DNA of 64,000 nt from Pragia fontium DSM 5563 = ATCC 49100 (GTDB lineage: Bacteria > Pseudomonadota > Gammaproteobacteria > Enterobacterales > Enterobacteriaceae): assembly GCF_900112475.1 (NCBI RefSeq), contig NZ_FOLW01000001.1, positions 186,001-250,000 on the forward strand, written 5' to 3'. Of the stretch, positions 26,278-36,977 are shown piece after piece. The first letter of the stretch is position 1, and every line of letters starts with the position of its first letter. The notes below the pieces were generated by a model. The model was not told where the DNA came from. It saw only the letters and a program-made list of their open reading frames with translations, and ran no database searches. Position numbers and translations under genes: made by a program.

Positions 26278-26962
26278 ACTAAGTTATCTTTATCCCCCAC
26301 TGGCGATGTGCTTCGACCTTAAGGTGAGCGCTGGTGAACGGGTGGCGATTCTGGGCCCTAGCGGGGCAGGAAAAAGCACCCTTCTTCATCTGATCGCCGG
26401 CTTTGTCATGGCTGAAAGTGGAACCCTGCTGTTGAATAATCAGGATCATAGCCATACTCCGCCGTCACTACGCCCGGTATCGATGCTGTTTCAAGAGAAC
26501 AATCTGTTTGCTCATCTTACCGTTGAGCAAAATATTGGGCTGGGGTTAGACCCCGGTCTAAGGCTCAGCGCTGAACAACAGCAAAAGCGTCTGGCGATCT
26601 GCCAACGCATTGGCTTAATTGACTACCTCGATCGCTTACCTTCCCAACTTTCTGGCGGACAAAGGCAAAGAGCAGCACTGGCTCGTTGTTTAGTGCGTGA
26701 TAAACCGATTTTACTGCTGGATGAGCCTTTCTCAGCCCTCGATCCAGCTTTGCGTTACGATATGTTGTCACTGTTGGAGGAGGTCTGTGACGAACAATTA
26801 TTGACGCTTCTGATGGTGTCACATAATCTGGAGGACGCAACACGAATTGCCGCCAGAACCCTATTGGTTGTGGATGGAAATATTGCCTATGACGGCTCAA
26901 CCACAGATTTACTGGCAGGAAAAGCCGATGCAGCCAGAATTTTAGGCGTATTGCAGCAATAG
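26261..26962 (+). CDS. thiQ: Thiamine/TPP ABC transporter ATPase ThiQ
   Basis: A 233-residue ATPase with Walker [11 protein letters not shown]-loop MLFQENNLF, signature LSGGQRQR, Walker [14 protein letters not shown] and the switch His in MVSH. It is the energising subunit of the ThiBPQ importer. The open frame extends upstream to 26240, but ATG 26261 matches the family N-terminus. Confidence 0.97.
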   Translation: MITLNKLSYLYPPLAMCFDLKVSAGERVAILGPSGAGKSTLLHLIAGFVMAESGTLLLNNQDHSHTPPSLRPVSMLFQENNLFAHLTVEQNIGLGLDPGLRLSAEQQQKRLAICQRIGLIDYLDRLPSQLSGGQRQRAALARCLVRDKPILLLDEPFSALDPALRYDMLSLLEEVCDEQLLTLLMVSHNLEDATRIAARTLLVVDGNIAYDGSTTDLLAGKADAARILGVLQQ

Positions 26963-27044
26963 AATCGTTTCCGGTATAGGCCAGAAGCAGCAATGTTCAG
27001 CCTACCCATCACATACCTGTTTGATACATTGATAAGGAAAGACA

Positions 27045-27485
27045 ATGAACGTAAAAACGTTGGCTAAATTAACCGTACTGCCTTTAGTATTCGCCTTTAG
27101 TGCAGGTCACGCCAGTGCCGCAGGTAACGATTGTGCGGCGAAACGCGCAGAAATAGAAAACCAAATTGTTCAGGCAAAAGCACATAACAATAGCCATCGT
27201 GTTGCCGGCCTGGAAACGGCATTAGCGCAGTTAGGCGCCAACTGCACTACCGAAGGTTTAATTAAGAGTGCACAGGAAAAAGCCACTAAATTAGAACAGA
27301 AGATTGCTGAAAAACAGCAAGATATCGCTAAGATTGAAGCCGACAAGCAACAAGCGCAATCAGCAGGCAATAGCAAGAAAGTCGCTAAATACGACAAAAA
27401 AATTGCGCAGAAAAAAGGTGATATCACTGAACTGGAAGCCGAACTCACCGAAGCACGCGCGGAGTTAGCCGGGTTAAAAGGATAA
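27045..27485 (+). CDS. yqjC: DUF1090 periplasmic protein (YqjC-like)
   Basis: A 146-residue secreted protein with a signal peptide ending at about residue 25 (HASA). The mature part has two cysteines (29 and 71) around a helix, then a long Lys/Glu/Gln-rich coiled coil to the C-terminus. This is the DUF1090 layout of E. coli YqjC, whose function is unknown. A ribosome site AAGGAAAG precedes ATG 27045. It stands alone, downstream of thiQ. Confidence 0.85.
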   Translation: MNVKTLAKLTVLPLVFAFSAGHASAAGNDCAAKRAEIENQIVQAKAHNNSHRVAGLETALAQLGANCTTEGLIKSAQEKATKLEQKIAEKQQDIAKIEADKQQAQSAGNSKKVAKYDKKIAQKKGDITELEAELTEARAELAGLKG

Positions 27486-27798
27486 TTTGTCAGCGTTGAC
27501 TGTTGATGGCGTCTTTACCCCCGCCATCCCAGCACGCGTAGCCGCAGGAGTAGCAAATATTCACCGAGTGAATGGCTTCCCCTGAAAAATAAGCATGAAT
27601 TTCTGACGATTATTTATATTGTCATTCCCGCATTTATACCGTCATCCCTGCGAAAGCGGGGACCTCGTTCTTCAGCCCAGTGTGGATATTAAGCTAAAAA
27701 CTGGATTTCGGTTTTCACCGAAATAACGTAATAATGGCATGCCAGAATGGCAACCGTTCAAATTCACTCAAGCCCTACTCACAATCAGACTGTCGCCC
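27486..27798. repeat. Intergenic region with hairpin-forming repeat-like sequence
   Basis: No gene in 313 bp between convergent genes. Two similar units GTCATTCCCGC (27621) and GTCATCCCTGCGAAAGCGGGGA (27641-27662) are of the type found dispersed in intergenic DNA of many proteobacteria, the second able to fold as CCCTGC / GCGGGG. A further perfect hairpin ATTTCGG-TTTTCA-CCGAAAT lies at 27705-27724, without a U tract. Confidence 0.45.
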
Positions 27799-28506
27799 TT
27801 AACTTTTACATTCGCCATCGGAGCACGACGGTCCATGACCATAATGCTGACTCTCCACCTCTGACAAGCGTTGCGCCTCTTCCTGAACTTTTACCAACAC
27901 TTCACTAAAGGCACTTACTGGCTGCGCGCCTGATAACGCATATTTATTATCAAACACGAAAAAAGGGACCGAGGTAATTTTTAGCTGACGAGCCAAGGAC
28001 TCATCTTCCCGAACCTTGTCCGCATAGCGGTCTGAATTCAGCACGTTTGTGACTTCGCTCCCATCCAAACCAGCCTGCACCGCTAAATTCACCAGCGTTT
28101 CACGATCGGCTAAATTAGCCGAGTCGGTAAACAGCGCCTTAAATAGCATTTCACCGATCGCCTCCATTGCACCCTGCTCGGCCGCATAATGTAGTAGCCG
28201 ATGGGCATCAAAGGTATTGGTAGGAACCAAGGTATCAAAATGAAAATCCAGCCCAGCCTGTTTACCCTGTTGGCTAATATGCTGCGTCATCTCTCTGGCT
28301 TCCTGCACGCTCATGTCATATTTTTCCGACAGGTTGGTATATATATTATTCTGGCTCTGCTTTGGCGCATCGGGATCGAGTTCAAAACTGCGTAGAACCA
28401 CCTCAACCCCCTCTTTCCCGGCAAAAGACGCCATCGCTTTATTAAGATGGTGCTTACCGATATAGCAAAACGGACAGGAAAAATCGGACCATATTTGTAT
28501 TTTCAT
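27799..28506 (-). CDS. DsbA family oxidoreductase, FrnE-like
   Basis: A 235-residue cytoplasmic thioredoxin-fold protein with a helical insert, of the DsbA/FrnE/2-hydroxychromene-2-carboxylate isomerase group. The active site is CPFC at about residues 11-14 (DFSCPFCYIGKHHL), and cis-Pro is in ITSVPFFVF. There is no signal peptide, so it acts in the cytosol. The frame is open to 28566 but ATG 28506 is preceded by GGAATAGAGA and matches the family start MKIQIWSDFSCPFC. The C-terminal tail HGPSCSDGECKS carries extra cysteines. Likely a protein disulfide or stress-related oxidoreductase; substrate unknown. Confidence 0.85.
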   Translation of the reverse strand: MKIQIWSDFSCPFCYIGKHHLNKAMASFAGKEGVEVVLRSFELDPDAPKQSQNNIYTNLSEKYDMSVQEAREMTQHISQQGKQAGLDFHFDTLVPTNTFDAHRLLHYAAEQGAMEAIGEMLFKALFTDSANLADRETLVNLAVQAGLDGSEVTNVLNSDRYADKVREDESLARQLKITSVPFFVFDNKYALSGAQPVSAFSEVLVKVQEEAQRLSEVESQHYGHGPSCSDGECKS

Positions 28507-29075
28507 AATATCTCTATTCCTTACAACAGATCGGTAAATCGCGGATCCAGAAAATTCTCCGATCAATTAACGAGCGGATAAAAACACAGTTTGGCGCTTT
28601 TATGCTGAAGTTATTGAGTCGTTCGGATTAAAAGCCTTAATCCGATTGATATATCTATAAAAACTGATTTTAAGGAAATGCGCATAGGATACAATGGCGA
28701 TGAACAAACACATCTCTACTTTTTAAAGATAGAACAAAAACACGCCACACCCCAAATAATGACCCAATATTGCTGAGAACCTTGACTAAGGTAAAATTAT
28801 TAAAAAAAAAGCCATGAAAACTGATACCAGCCGGCGCCTCAATCACCCGTTATCTGATTCATCTTTTCATCATCAGGCTGTCACCGGCTAAGCCACACAT
28901 TTTTCTCTATTATTCTTGGCTGAAAATCACCAAACGCCATTTATGGATAAAACCGCTAACACCTGTATGGATACACAGTCTATAATAGACCCCATATTAT
29001 TTCGCAGAATATCAGCGTCATCATTGGATAATCCGCGTCCTTACAGGTAAGCGATCCAATAACCCCAACATTTCA
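28507..29075. other. Intergenic region between frnE-like gene and polB
   Basis: No gene was found in these 570 bp. The only assigned element is the LexA box just upstream of polB. Confidence 0.5.
28963..28978 (+). promoter_or_regulatory. LexA (SOS) box in front of polB
   Basis: CTGTATGGATACACAG fits the LexA operator CTGT-N8-ACAG with the usual AT-rich, partly TATA-like centre. It lies about 100 bp upstream of polB, which is SOS-induced in E. coli (dinA), and is followed by TATAATAG, a -10-like element at 28980-28987. Confidence 0.85.
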
Positions 29076-31472
29076 TTGAGCATAACCAACGCAGGTAAAC
29101 ATACGGTGACGGTGATACAACAAGGTTTTATCCTGACTCGACACTGGCGCGATACCCCTTCCGGCATTGAGATCGACTATTGGCTGGCAACGGACAATGG
29201 CCCACAGCGTATTCGTTTACCTTTACAGCAAGCCGTTGCTTTCACCCCTTCGGCCAGCCAATCCCGAATCCGCTCACTGCTCACCAGCGAACGCGGCTGG
29301 AATCTGCGATCGCTGGACATGCAGGACTTTCGCTGCCAATCCATTGACGGACTGTATTGTCGACAATATCGCCAGCTGCAACGCATAGAGAAAAACTTAA
29401 ACGAAGCGGGAATCACCGTATACGAAGCGGATATTCGACCACCGGAACGTTATTTAATGGAGCGGTTTATTACCGCCCCAATCTGGTTTCAGGGTGAGCC
29501 TGGGCCTAACGGCAGCCTAATCAATGCGCGGATAAAACCGGCACCGGACTATCGTCCTACTTTGCGTTTTGTATCGCTGGATATTGAAACCACTGAACAC
29601 GGTGAACTCTACTCCATTGGCCTACACGGCTGTGGCCAGAATCAGGTGTATATGTTGGGGCCAGAAAATGGCACGCCACAGCACGGTGATTTTCAGTTGG
29701 AATACGTTGCCAGCCGTCCATTAATGTTGCAAAAACTTAACCAGTGGATAGCAGAACACGACCCCGATGCAATTATCGGCTGGAATCTGGTGCAGTTTGA
29801 CCTGCGGGTGCTGCAAAAGCACGCCGAACGCTATCAAACACCGCTGACGTTCGGTCGAGACGGTAGTGCGCTGGAGTGGCGAGAACACGGTTTTAAGCAA
29901 GGTCACTTTTTTGCCGCCGCCAGCGGTCGATTAATTATTGATGGCATTGAAGCGCTGAAAAGTGCCACCTGGAATTTTGCTTCGTTCAGTCTTGAAAATG
30001 TTGCCAGAGAGCTATTGAATGAGGGAAAAGCCATTGATAACCCTTATCAGCGGATGGATGAAATCAATCGCATGTTCCGTGAAGATAAGCCGGCTCTGGC
30101 ACATTACAACCTGATGGACTGTATACTGGTTGCCAAAATTTTTGCCAAAACTCAGCTGATGCCTTTTCTACTGGAGAGAGCCACCGTAACCGGGCTGGCA
30201 GCAGACCGTAGCGGCGGTTCCGTGGCTGCTTTCACCCATCTCTATTTGCCTCGAATGCACCGTATTGGTTATGTTGCCCCCAATCTTGGCACCTTACCGG
30301 AAGAACACAGCCCCGGCGGCTATGTGATGTCATCTACGCCTGGTTTATATGACTCCGTGCTGGTGTTGGATTATAAAAGCCTGTATCCCGCCATTATCCG
30401 CACCTTCCTTATCGATCCAGTCGGGCTGATTGAAGGCTCGTTAAAAGATAAAGAGCAAGATTCTGTCGCCGGTTTTCGTCAGGCTCGATTCTCACGTACC
30501 GTCCACTGCTTGCCGGATATCGTGGCGCAAATTTGGCAGGGTCGTGAGCAGGCCAAGCGAACCGCTAACAAGCCGCTGTCTCAGGCATTAAAGATTATTA
30601 TGAATGCCTTTTATGGGGTATTAGGCTCCAGCGGATGCCGTTTTTTCGATCCCCGTTTGGCGTCTTCCATTACCCTGCGCGGCCATGAAATTATGCTGCA
30701 AACCAAATCGCTGATAGAACAACAGGGCTATCAGGTTATTTATGGCGATACCGACTCAACCTTTGTTTGGTTGAAACAAGCCCACACCAATGAACAGGCT
30801 AGCCAAATAGGCCGGGCATTGGTCAATCACGTTAATCAGTGGTGGCGACAAACCTTAAAGCAGGATATGGGGCTGGAATCGGCTCTGGAGCTGGAGTTTG
30901 AAACCCATTTCAACCGTTTTCTGATGCCCACTATTCGCGGAGCCGAACAAGGAAGCAAAAAGCGTTATGCCGGCTTAATCCTTAGTGATGACGGTGGTGA
31001 TGAGATGATTTATAAAGGAATGGAAACGGTACGCACCGACTGGACACCGCTAGCACAACAGTTTCAGCAACAGCTTTATCAACGAATATTCCATAATCAG
31101 CCTTATCAGGACTTTATTCGTGATTATGTTGCCAAAACCCTGAATGGCGAATTCGACGATCTCTTAATTTATAGTAAACGCTTACGTCGTCGTTTATCCG
31201 AATATCAGCGTAATATTCCACCACACGCCAGAGCAGCCAAGCTGGCTGATGAATATAATCACGCCCACGGCAGGCCGTTACAGTACCAAAATGGCGGCAC
31301 TATTCGTTATCTAATTACCTTGCAGGGCCCGCAGCCACTGGAGAACTTACAATCTGCTATTGATTACCAGCACTATATTTCCCGCCAATTAGAGCCGATA
31401 GCGGATGCAATTTTGCCATTTATGCACGATAATTTTGATTCGTTGATTACTGGTCAGATGGGGTTGTTTTAA
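29076..31472 (+). CDS. polB: DNA polymerase II (family B)
   Basis: A protein of up to 798 residues with 3'-5' exonuclease motifs ([29 protein letters not shown]) followed by the polymerase motifs [22 protein letters not shown] and [10 protein letters not shown]. The C-terminus ends in QMGLF, the beta-clamp binding tail, as in E. coli. It takes part in SOS repair and replication restart past lesions, matching the LexA box upstream. The start is uncertain: the frame opens at TTG 29076, but similarity to E. coli PolB begins near [15 protein letters not shown], where GTG 29106 or 29112 could serve; no ATG is available. Confidence 0.95.
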   Translation: MSITNAGKHTVTVIQQGFILTRHWRDTPSGIEIDYWLATDNGPQRIRLPLQQAVAFTPSASQSRIRSLLTSERGWNLRSLDMQDFRCQSIDGLYCRQYRQLQRIEKNLNEAGITVYEADIRPPERYLMERFITAPIWFQGEPGPNGSLINARIKPAPDYRPTLRFVSLDIETTEHGELYSIGLHGCGQNQVYMLGPENGTPQHGDFQLEYVASRPLMLQKLNQWIAEHDPDAIIGWNLVQFDLRVLQKHAERYQTPLTFGRDGSALEWREHGFKQGHFFAAASGRLIIDGIEALKSATWNFASFSLENVARELLNEGKAIDNPYQRMDEINRMFREDKPALAHYNLMDCILVAKIFAKTQLMPFLLERATVTGLAADRSGGSVAAFTHLYLPRMHRIGYVAPNLGTLPEEHSPGGYVMSSTPGLYDSVLVLDYKSLYPAIIRTFLIDPVGLIEGSLKDKEQDSVAGFRQARFSRTVHCLPDIVAQIWQGREQAKRTANKPLSQALKIIMNAFYGVLGSSGCRFFDPRLASSITLRGHEIMLQTKSLIEQQGYQVIYGDTDSTFVWLKQAHTNEQASQIGRALVNHVNQWWRQTLKQDMGLESALELEFETHFNRFLMPTIRGAEQGSKKRYAGLILSDDGGDEMIYKGMETVRTDWTPLAQQFQQQLYQRIFHNQPYQDFIRDYVAKTLNGEFDDLLIYSKRLRRRLSEYQRNIPPHARAAKLADEYNHAHGRPLQYQNGGTIRYLITLQGPQPLENLQSAIDYQHYISRQLEPIADAILPFMHDNFDSLITGQMGLF

Positions 31473-31611
31473 CTGCCGCCGATCATTACCATATCGCCCT
31501 TATTCCACATCCCTGAAAAACATAACCATAAAACTATTGTGTCGTAACGCCGTTACCACGATTTATGATTGTTATGGTAAACATTAATTAAAAAAAGAAG
31601 CCGATAAACAT

Positions 31612-34518
31612 ATGCCCTTTACTCTAGGCCAACGCTGGATTAGTGACACTGAAAGTGATTTAGGACTGGGAACAGTCGTTGCAACGGATGCACGTACCGT
31701 AACTTTATTATTTCCTGCTATTGGCGAAAATCGCCTGTATGCCAAGCAAGATTCTCCTATCACTCGCGTCATGTTTAACCCTGGCGATACGGTAACCAGT
31801 CATGAAGGCTGGCAACTTTTGGTTGAAGAAGTTAAAGAGAAAGACGGAGTTCTATCTTATGTCGGTCATCGATTAGATACCGATGAAGCCAATGTCACCC
31901 TGCGTGAAGTGATGTTGGATAGTAAACTAACCTTCAGCAAACCACAGGATCGCCTGTTTGCCGGCCAGCTCGATCGTATGGATCGCTACTGCCTGCGCTA
32001 TCGCGCCAGAAAATATCAGAGCGAACAATATCGTATGCCGTGGAGTGGCCTGACTGGCGTACGCGCCAGTTTAATTCCGCACCAGCTACACATTGCCAAT
32101 GAAGTCGGCCATCGCCATGCACCTCGGGTGTTATTAGCCGATGAAGTGGGTTTGGGTAAAACCATTGAAGCCGGCATGATCATTTATCAGCAGTTGCTGG
32201 CCGGTCGTGTTGACCGTGTTTTAATCGTGGTGCCGGAAACCCTACAACATCAGTGGCTGGTGGAAATGCTGCGCCGCTTTAATCTGCATTTCTCCCTGTT
32301 TGATGAAGAACGCTATGCCGAAGCGCGCCTCGATTTCAGCAACCCGTTTGAAACCGAGCAATTAGTGATCTGTTCGCTGAATTTTGTCTGTCAAAGTAAG
32401 CAACGCCTGAGCGATTTGGTTGAAGCGGACTGGGATCTGCTGGTAGTCGATGAAGCCCATCATCTGGTCTGGAGCGAAGAAGCGCCGAGCCGTAACTATT
32501 TGGCTATTGAGCAACTCGCTGAAAACACTCCCGGCGTATTACTGTTAACCGCGACCCCAGAGCAACTAGGTCAGGAAAGCCACTTTGCCCGTTTGCGCCT
32601 GCTGGATCCCAACCGTTTCCATGATTATCACGAATTTGTTGAAGAACAGCAGAAATATCGTCCGGTTGCCGATGCCGTCAGTTTATTGGTCAGCGGAGAC
32701 AAGCTGGATGACAACGCGCTAAATTCGTTGGGCGATCTCATTAATGAACAAGATATTGAACCGCTGCTTAAAGCGGTCAATTTAGACGGTGAAGAGAGCG
32801 AGTCCGCCCGTAACGAGCTGGTGAATATGTTGATGGATCGCCACGGTACCAGCCGCGTGCTGTTCCGTAACACCCGCCAAGGGGTTAAAGGCTTCCCGAT
32901 GCGCTATCTGCATCAGATTAAGCTACCGCTGCCATCACAGTATCAAACCGCCTTTAAAGTGGCGAAGTTAATGAATGACAAAAAGTCATTCAGCGTACGC
33001 GCCCATGACATGCTTTATCCAGAGCAAATTTTCCAAACGTTTGAGGGCGATAGCGTCAGTTGGCTGAACTTTGATCCCCGCGTTGAATGGCTAATGGAGT
33101 ACCTCAAGCAAAATCGCGATGAGAAAGTCTTGGTCATTTGCGCTCAGGCTGCCACCGCATTGCAACTGGAGCAAACCCTGCGCGAGCGGGAAGCTATCCA
33201 TGCAGCGGTATTCCACGAAGGTTTATCCATTATTGAACGCGATCGCGCTGCCGCCTATTTTGCCGCAGAAGAAAACGGCGCTCAGGTACTGCTCTGTTCG
33301 GAAATCGGTTCTGAAGGCCGTAACTTCCAGTTTGCCAGCCGTCTGATTATGTTCGATCTGCCATTTAACCCAGATTTACTGGAACAGCGCATCGGTCGTT
33401 TGGATCGTATTGGCCAAAGCCATGATATCCAAATCATCGTACCGTATCTGGAAAATACCGCTCAGGCGATTCTGATCCGTTGGTTCCACGAAGGGTTGGA
33501 TGCTTTTGAACACACCTGCCCTACCGGACGTCCGGTGTATGATGCGCTACATGATGAGTTAATGACCTATTTGGCAGAACCCTCAGAGCAGAGCGGGCTC
33601 GACGACTTTATCCATCGTAGTCGTACTATGCATAACGCGCTGAAAGCGCAGTTAGAGAACGGTCGTGACCGACTACTGGAAATGAACTCTAACGGTGGGG
33701 AGCCAGCACAAAAGCTGGTAGCGACTATCGCCGAACAGGATAACAACGTTGATCTGATCGGTTTTACCATCAACCTGTTTGATATTATCGGTATCAATCA
33801 GGAAGATGATACTGATAACCTGATGATTCTGACCCCGTCCGATCATATGCTGGTACCTGATTTCCCGGGAATTCCTCAGGATGGCTGTACCATTACGTTT
33901 GACCGCGATAAAGCCCTGTCACGAGAAGATGCCCAGTTTATCAGTTGGGAACATCCAATTGTGCGCAATGGTCTGGATCTGATTTTGTCCGGCGATACCG
34001 GTAGCTGTAACGTTTCCCTGCTAAAAAATAAAGCATTACCCGTTGGCACCATGCTAATGGAGCTGATTTATGTGGTTGAAGCTCAGGCACCGAAAAACTT
34101 ACAGCTTACCCGTTTCTTGCCACCTACCCCGATCAGATTGTTACTGGATCGTAAAGGTACCAATCTGGCCGCTCAGGTTGAGTTTGAAAGCTTTAATCGT
34201 CAGCTCAATGCGTTAAATCGCCATACCGGCAGCAAGCTGGTTAATGCGGTACAGAAAGACATCCATGAAGTACTGCAAATGTCTGAAGCTGAGATTGCTA
34301 AACAAGCGCAAACAATCATCGATGCCGCCAAGCAGGAAGCGGATGATACGCTAACGCTGGAGCTCAATCGCCTGAATGCGCTGAAAGCGATTAATCCAAC
34401 CATTCGCGATGATGAGGTAGAAGCTATCGAAGATAACCGACAGCAGATCCTCGCCTGTTTGCAACAGGCAAGCTGGAGACTGGACGCGCTACGAATGATT
34501 GTGGTTAGTCACCAATAA
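31612..34518 (+). CDS. rapA: RNA polymerase-associated ATPase RapA (HepA)
   Basis: A 968-residue SWI2/SNF2-type translocase that recycles stalled RNA polymerase after transcription. N-terminal Tudor-like domains (about 1-110) precede helicase lobe 1 with [14 protein letters not shown] (Walker A) and the DEAH box (VVDEAHHL), then lobe 2 with [13 protein letters not shown] and [11 protein letters not shown]. Length equals that of E. coli RapA. ATG 31612 has an AAGAAG site upstream. Confidence 0.98.
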   Translation: MPFTLGQRWISDTESDLGLGTVVATDARTVTLLFPAIGENRLYAKQDSPITRVMFNPGDTVTSHEGWQLLVEEVKEKDGVLSYVGHRLDTDEANVTLREVMLDSKLTFSKPQDRLFAGQLDRMDRYCLRYRARKYQSEQYRMPWSGLTGVRASLIPHQLHIANEVGHRHAPRVLLADEVGLGKTIEAGMIIYQQLLAGRVDRVLIVVPETLQHQWLVEMLRRFNLHFSLFDEERYAEARLDFSNPFETEQLVICSLNFVCQSKQRLSDLVEADWDLLVVDEAHHLVWSEEAPSRNYLAIEQLAENTPGVLLLTATPEQLGQESHFARLRLLDPNRFHDYHEFVEEQQKYRPVADAVSLLVSGDKLDDNALNSLGDLINEQDIEPLLKAVNLDGEESESARNELVNMLMDRHGTSRVLFRNTRQGVKGFPMRYLHQIKLPLPSQYQTAFKVAKLMNDKKSFSVRAHDMLYPEQIFQTFEGDSVSWLNFDPRVEWLMEYLKQNRDEKVLVICAQAATALQLEQTLREREAIHAAVFHEGLSIIERDRAAAYFAAEENGAQVLLCSEIGSEGRNFQFASRLIMFDLPFNPDLLEQRIGRLDRIGQSHDIQIIVPYLENTAQAILIRWFHEGLDAFEHTCPTGRPVYDALHDELMTYLAEPSEQSGLDDFIHRSRTMHNALKAQLENGRDRLLEMNSNGGEPAQKLVATIAEQDNNVDLIGFTINLFDIIGINQEDDTDNLMILTPSDHMLVPDFPGIPQDGCTITFDRDKALSREDAQFISWEHPIVRNGLDLILSGDTGSCNVSLLKNKALPVGTMLMELIYVVEAQAPKNLQLTRFLPPTPIRLLLDRKGTNLAAQVEFESFNRQLNALNRHTGSKLVNAVQKDIHEVLQMSEAEIAKQAQTIIDAAKQEADDTLTLELNRLNALKAINPTIRDDEVEAIEDNRQQILACLQQASWRLDALRMIVVSHQ

Positions 34519-34529
34519 TGATGATTCAG

Positions 34530-34562
34530 GATGCCAATCATTGTCTGACGATGATTGGCATC
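34530..34562 (+). other. Perfect 12-bp hairpin between rapA and rluA
   Basis: GATGCCAATCAT / ATGATTGGCATC with a 9-nt loop begins 11 bp after the rapA stop. No U tract follows, so it is more likely a 3' end stabiliser or attenuator than a classical terminator. Confidence 0.6.
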
Positions 34563-34602
34563 AATACTGACTCAAACCTGAACATCACCGGAGAAAACCC
34601 CC

Positions 34603-35259
34603 ATGATGGAAGCCTATAATCCCCCAACCGATCCTTGGCTATATATCCTTTATCAGGATGAACACATTATGGTGGTCAACAAACCCAGTGGATTACTTTC
34701 CGTTCCGGGTAAAGCACCAGAACACCATGACAGCATTATGGCGCGCGTTCAGCGTGATTTTCCCAGCGCAGAATCGGTGCATCGATTGGATATGGCCACC
34801 AGCGGTGTGATGGTCGTTGCGCTAACGAAAGCGGCGGAACGCGAGCTAAAACGCCAGTTTCGTGAACGTGAGCCGAAGAAATCCTATATCGCCCGAGTGT
34901 GGGGGCATCTGGAGAAGGATGAGGGATTAATCGATTTACCGTTGATTTGCGACTGGCCAAATCGGCCTAAACAAAAAGTATGCTATGACACCGGTAAAAG
35001 TGCTCAAACGGAGTATCAGGTTATTCAGCGTGATGAGGATGGTTCCACTCGCGTTAAGCTTATGCCGATTACCGGGCGATCCCATCAGTTACGCGTACAT
35101 ATGCTGGCAATGGATCACCCGATTTTAGGCGATCGTTTTTATGCCCATCCGGAAGCGAAAGCGATGGCTTCCCGGCTCCAGCTTCATGCTCAAGAGCTTT
35201 GTATTACTCATCCGGCTTTTGGCACACCGATGCACTTTCGTTGTGAACCGGATTTCTAA
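34603..35259 (+). CDS. rluA: Dual-specificity pseudouridine synthase RluA (23S rRNA / tRNA)
   Basis: A 218-residue enzyme that isomerises U746 of 23S rRNA and U32 of several tRNAs. The catalytic Asp lies in the family motif VHRLDMATSGV (about residues 61-71). RRxEP-like REREPKKSYIARVWG and the GRSHQLRVHM motif are also present. Length is that of E. coli RluA (219). It follows rapA by 84 bp, the E. coli order. Confidence 0.97.
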   Translation: MMEAYNPPTDPWLYILYQDEHIMVVNKPSGLLSVPGKAPEHHDSIMARVQRDFPSAESVHRLDMATSGVMVVALTKAAERELKRQFREREPKKSYIARVWGHLEKDEGLIDLPLICDWPNRPKQKVCYDTGKSAQTEYQVIQRDEDGSTRVKLMPITGRSHQLRVHMLAMDHPILGDRFYAHPEAKAMASRLQLHAQELCITHPAFGTPMHFRCEPDF

Positions 35260-35301
35260 AATCTGGTTTTTCAGCCATAAAATCATCAGCTTTAGTGTGA
35301 A

Positions 35302-35808
35302 TTACTCGCAGACATGAATATGAGCCAGTAGCTCATCAACACAGCAGGCAATCTCTTTACCTGCGGTATCAATCACTATTCTTGCTCGTTGCCACGGCTG
35401 ATACTCTTTGCTCATAATCGCTGCCCAGTCGGGCAATGTGAGCTCGGGAACATCCACTTTTCGGGTTTCAACCCGTTGGCGGTGCTCGACTAAATCAGAG
35501 CAAACGATCTCCACTTCTAACCCCGGCACCTCAGCTTCAGTGGCAACACGCATCCAGGCATCCCGCGACCAACTCACCGGATTAACGCAGTCAGCGATCA
35601 CCGTTTGCCCCAGCAATAGGTTATCTTTCGCTAAAGCATAGCAGGCAGCGTATCCTGAAATCCCAATATCATCCCTTAGCACCTTGGCACTGCGAATCGC
35701 CTGCTCAACGGAATCAATGCGCAAATAAATGGCCGAGGTCTTTTTTGCCAGCGCTTTAGCAAGGGTACTTTTACCCACGCCAGGTAATCCACTGAATACA
35801 ATTAACAT
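35302..35808 (-). CDS. P-loop ATPase/kinase of unknown substrate
   Basis: A 168-residue AAA_33-type P-loop protein, about the size of small-molecule or nucleotide kinases. The Walker A is GLPGVGKST at residues 7-15; a Lid-like stretch follows around EHRQRVETRKVD. A shared acceptor type cannot be deduced: chloramphenicol phosphotransferase-like, shikimate-kinase-like and gluconate-kinase-like proteins share this plan. It sits with the next gene as an insert between rluA and djlA, on the opposite strand from rluA, which in E. coli is absent. Confidence 0.65.
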   Translation of the reverse strand: MLIVFSGLPGVGKSTLAKALAKKTSAIYLRIDSVEQAIRSAKVLRDDIGISGYAACYALAKDNLLLGQTVIADCVNPVSWSRDAWMRVATEAEVPGLEVEIVCSDLVEHRQRVETRKVDVPELTLPDWAAIMSKEYQPWQRARIVIDTAGKEIACCVDELLAHIHVCE

Positions 35809-35834
35809 TATGTCTCCGTTTACTTATTCCAGTA

Positions 35835-36917
35835 TTACGGCAGTAAAATTGTGATCGGCAAGGTTTTTCCCTGTGATATCCAGCTTCCCTGATACTCTCC
35901 CTCTTTTAAGGTCAGTTCAATACGTTCAGCTGCGGTATCTCCGGAGGAGGTGGTCATTACTACCGATTGAGCATTAGCACTCAGGCAAGAACCGTTCAGC
36001 TCAATAGGTTGACCATATTTAGTATAAAAATAAGCGCCATTAACCGACTTGGATAAGCAATTAGCGTTGATCGCAATAGACGTTTTATTGCCAATCGTGC
36101 CGTATAACATCCGATTAAATAGCTGAGCCGGCGGTGATATCACCCCATCCTTTTTTCCAGATAACAGACTGCGGCCATAAGGCGTTAAAAGATCGGCTAT
36201 TTTGCTCACTGAGATTTTAGTGGTAAATTCCCCTAACTCATCCAAAGCGCGGTTGGCATGGTTACTGCAACGGTCATTGAAAAATACCAGTTTGCCTTTT
36301 TCCAACGAAAAACTATTGGTGAAACGAATGTCGTCTTCATCCCTCATTACCCAGCAATCACCATAAAATGCCTGATAATCAACATAGTCTTCGTCTTGTT
36401 TTTCAACTGGCGTTGGGGATTTATTTTGCCGCTTAATCAAAGCATCAATTTCCCCCCGAATATTAGCCTTTATCATATCGTTGATTGAACTTAACGCTTC
36501 AGGGCGAATGATATCGGTGAGTAAAATGCCGGTACCGTGTTTGAGATCAAAACTAAATTGGCTGGTATCGCTTTCGCAATAAGCACCGCAGAACTCAGTA
36601 AAGATGGCCAGAGTAATAAAGTTGTCGTTACTCTCAACTAAACCATAATCCAGACTGGCGACACCATCAATGCCCTGCTTCACCGCATTATTCAGGGTTA
36701 ATTGGGGATCATTGCCAGGAAGATACGCCACAGAGCGGCTAAAAATAGCGTCATTAATTCGTTGTGCTGACTGAGGATTATCTGACTGAGTCACCCAAGG
36801 TAAACGGTACTTGTTATAGCTGTCGGTTTGATAAACCAATTCACTGACCTTCACCGACTGCGCTGAAGCCAATGAACAACACAACAGCGCACTGATACCG
36901 ACCAATAACCGTTTCAT
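35835..36917 (-). CDS. Secreted protein of unknown function
   Basis: A 360-residue protein with a clear signal peptide (about 1-19, ending SLASAQ) and strong ribosome site (AAGGAG) at ATG 36917. Six or more cysteines (for example the CGAYC pair near 109, DCW near 187, RCSN near 217, NCLS and SCLS near 285 and 310) suggest disulfides in the periplasm or outside. The N-terminal half resembles the folds of DUF3298/DUF4163-type domains in pattern (YDLKHGTGILLTDII-like segment), but I do not recognise a family with confidence. It lies 26 bp upstream of the P-loop gene on the same strand, so the two may be co-transcribed. Confidence 0.6.
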   Translation of the reverse strand: MKRLLVGISALLCCSLASAQSVKVSELVYQTDSYNKYRLPWVTQSDNPQSAQRINDAIFSRSVAYLPGNDPQLTLNNAVKQGIDGVASLDYGLVESNDNFITLAIFTEFCGAYCESDTSQFSFDLKHGTGILLTDIIRPEALSSINDMIKANIRGEIDALIKRQNKSPTPVEKQDEDYVDYQAFYGDCWVMRDEDDIRFTNSFSLEKGKLVFFNDRCSNHANRALDELGEFTTKISVSKIADLLTPYGRSLLSGKKDGVISPPAQLFNRMLYGTIGNKTSIAINANCLSKSVNGAYFYTKYGQPIELNGSCLSANAQSVVMTTSSGDTAAERIELTLKEGEYQGSWISQGKTLPITILLP

Positions 36918-36977
36918 TTGAACACTCCTTATTGAGCAATGGTTCCCTGTTCACTGATTGATTAACTGAAAGTAGGC

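Noticed and set aside
27618-27672. Possible small mobile element or MITE in the yqjC-frnE gap
   Set aside because: Only hairpin-forming repeat units, no terminal inverted repeats with target duplications seen; kept as a repeat-like region only.
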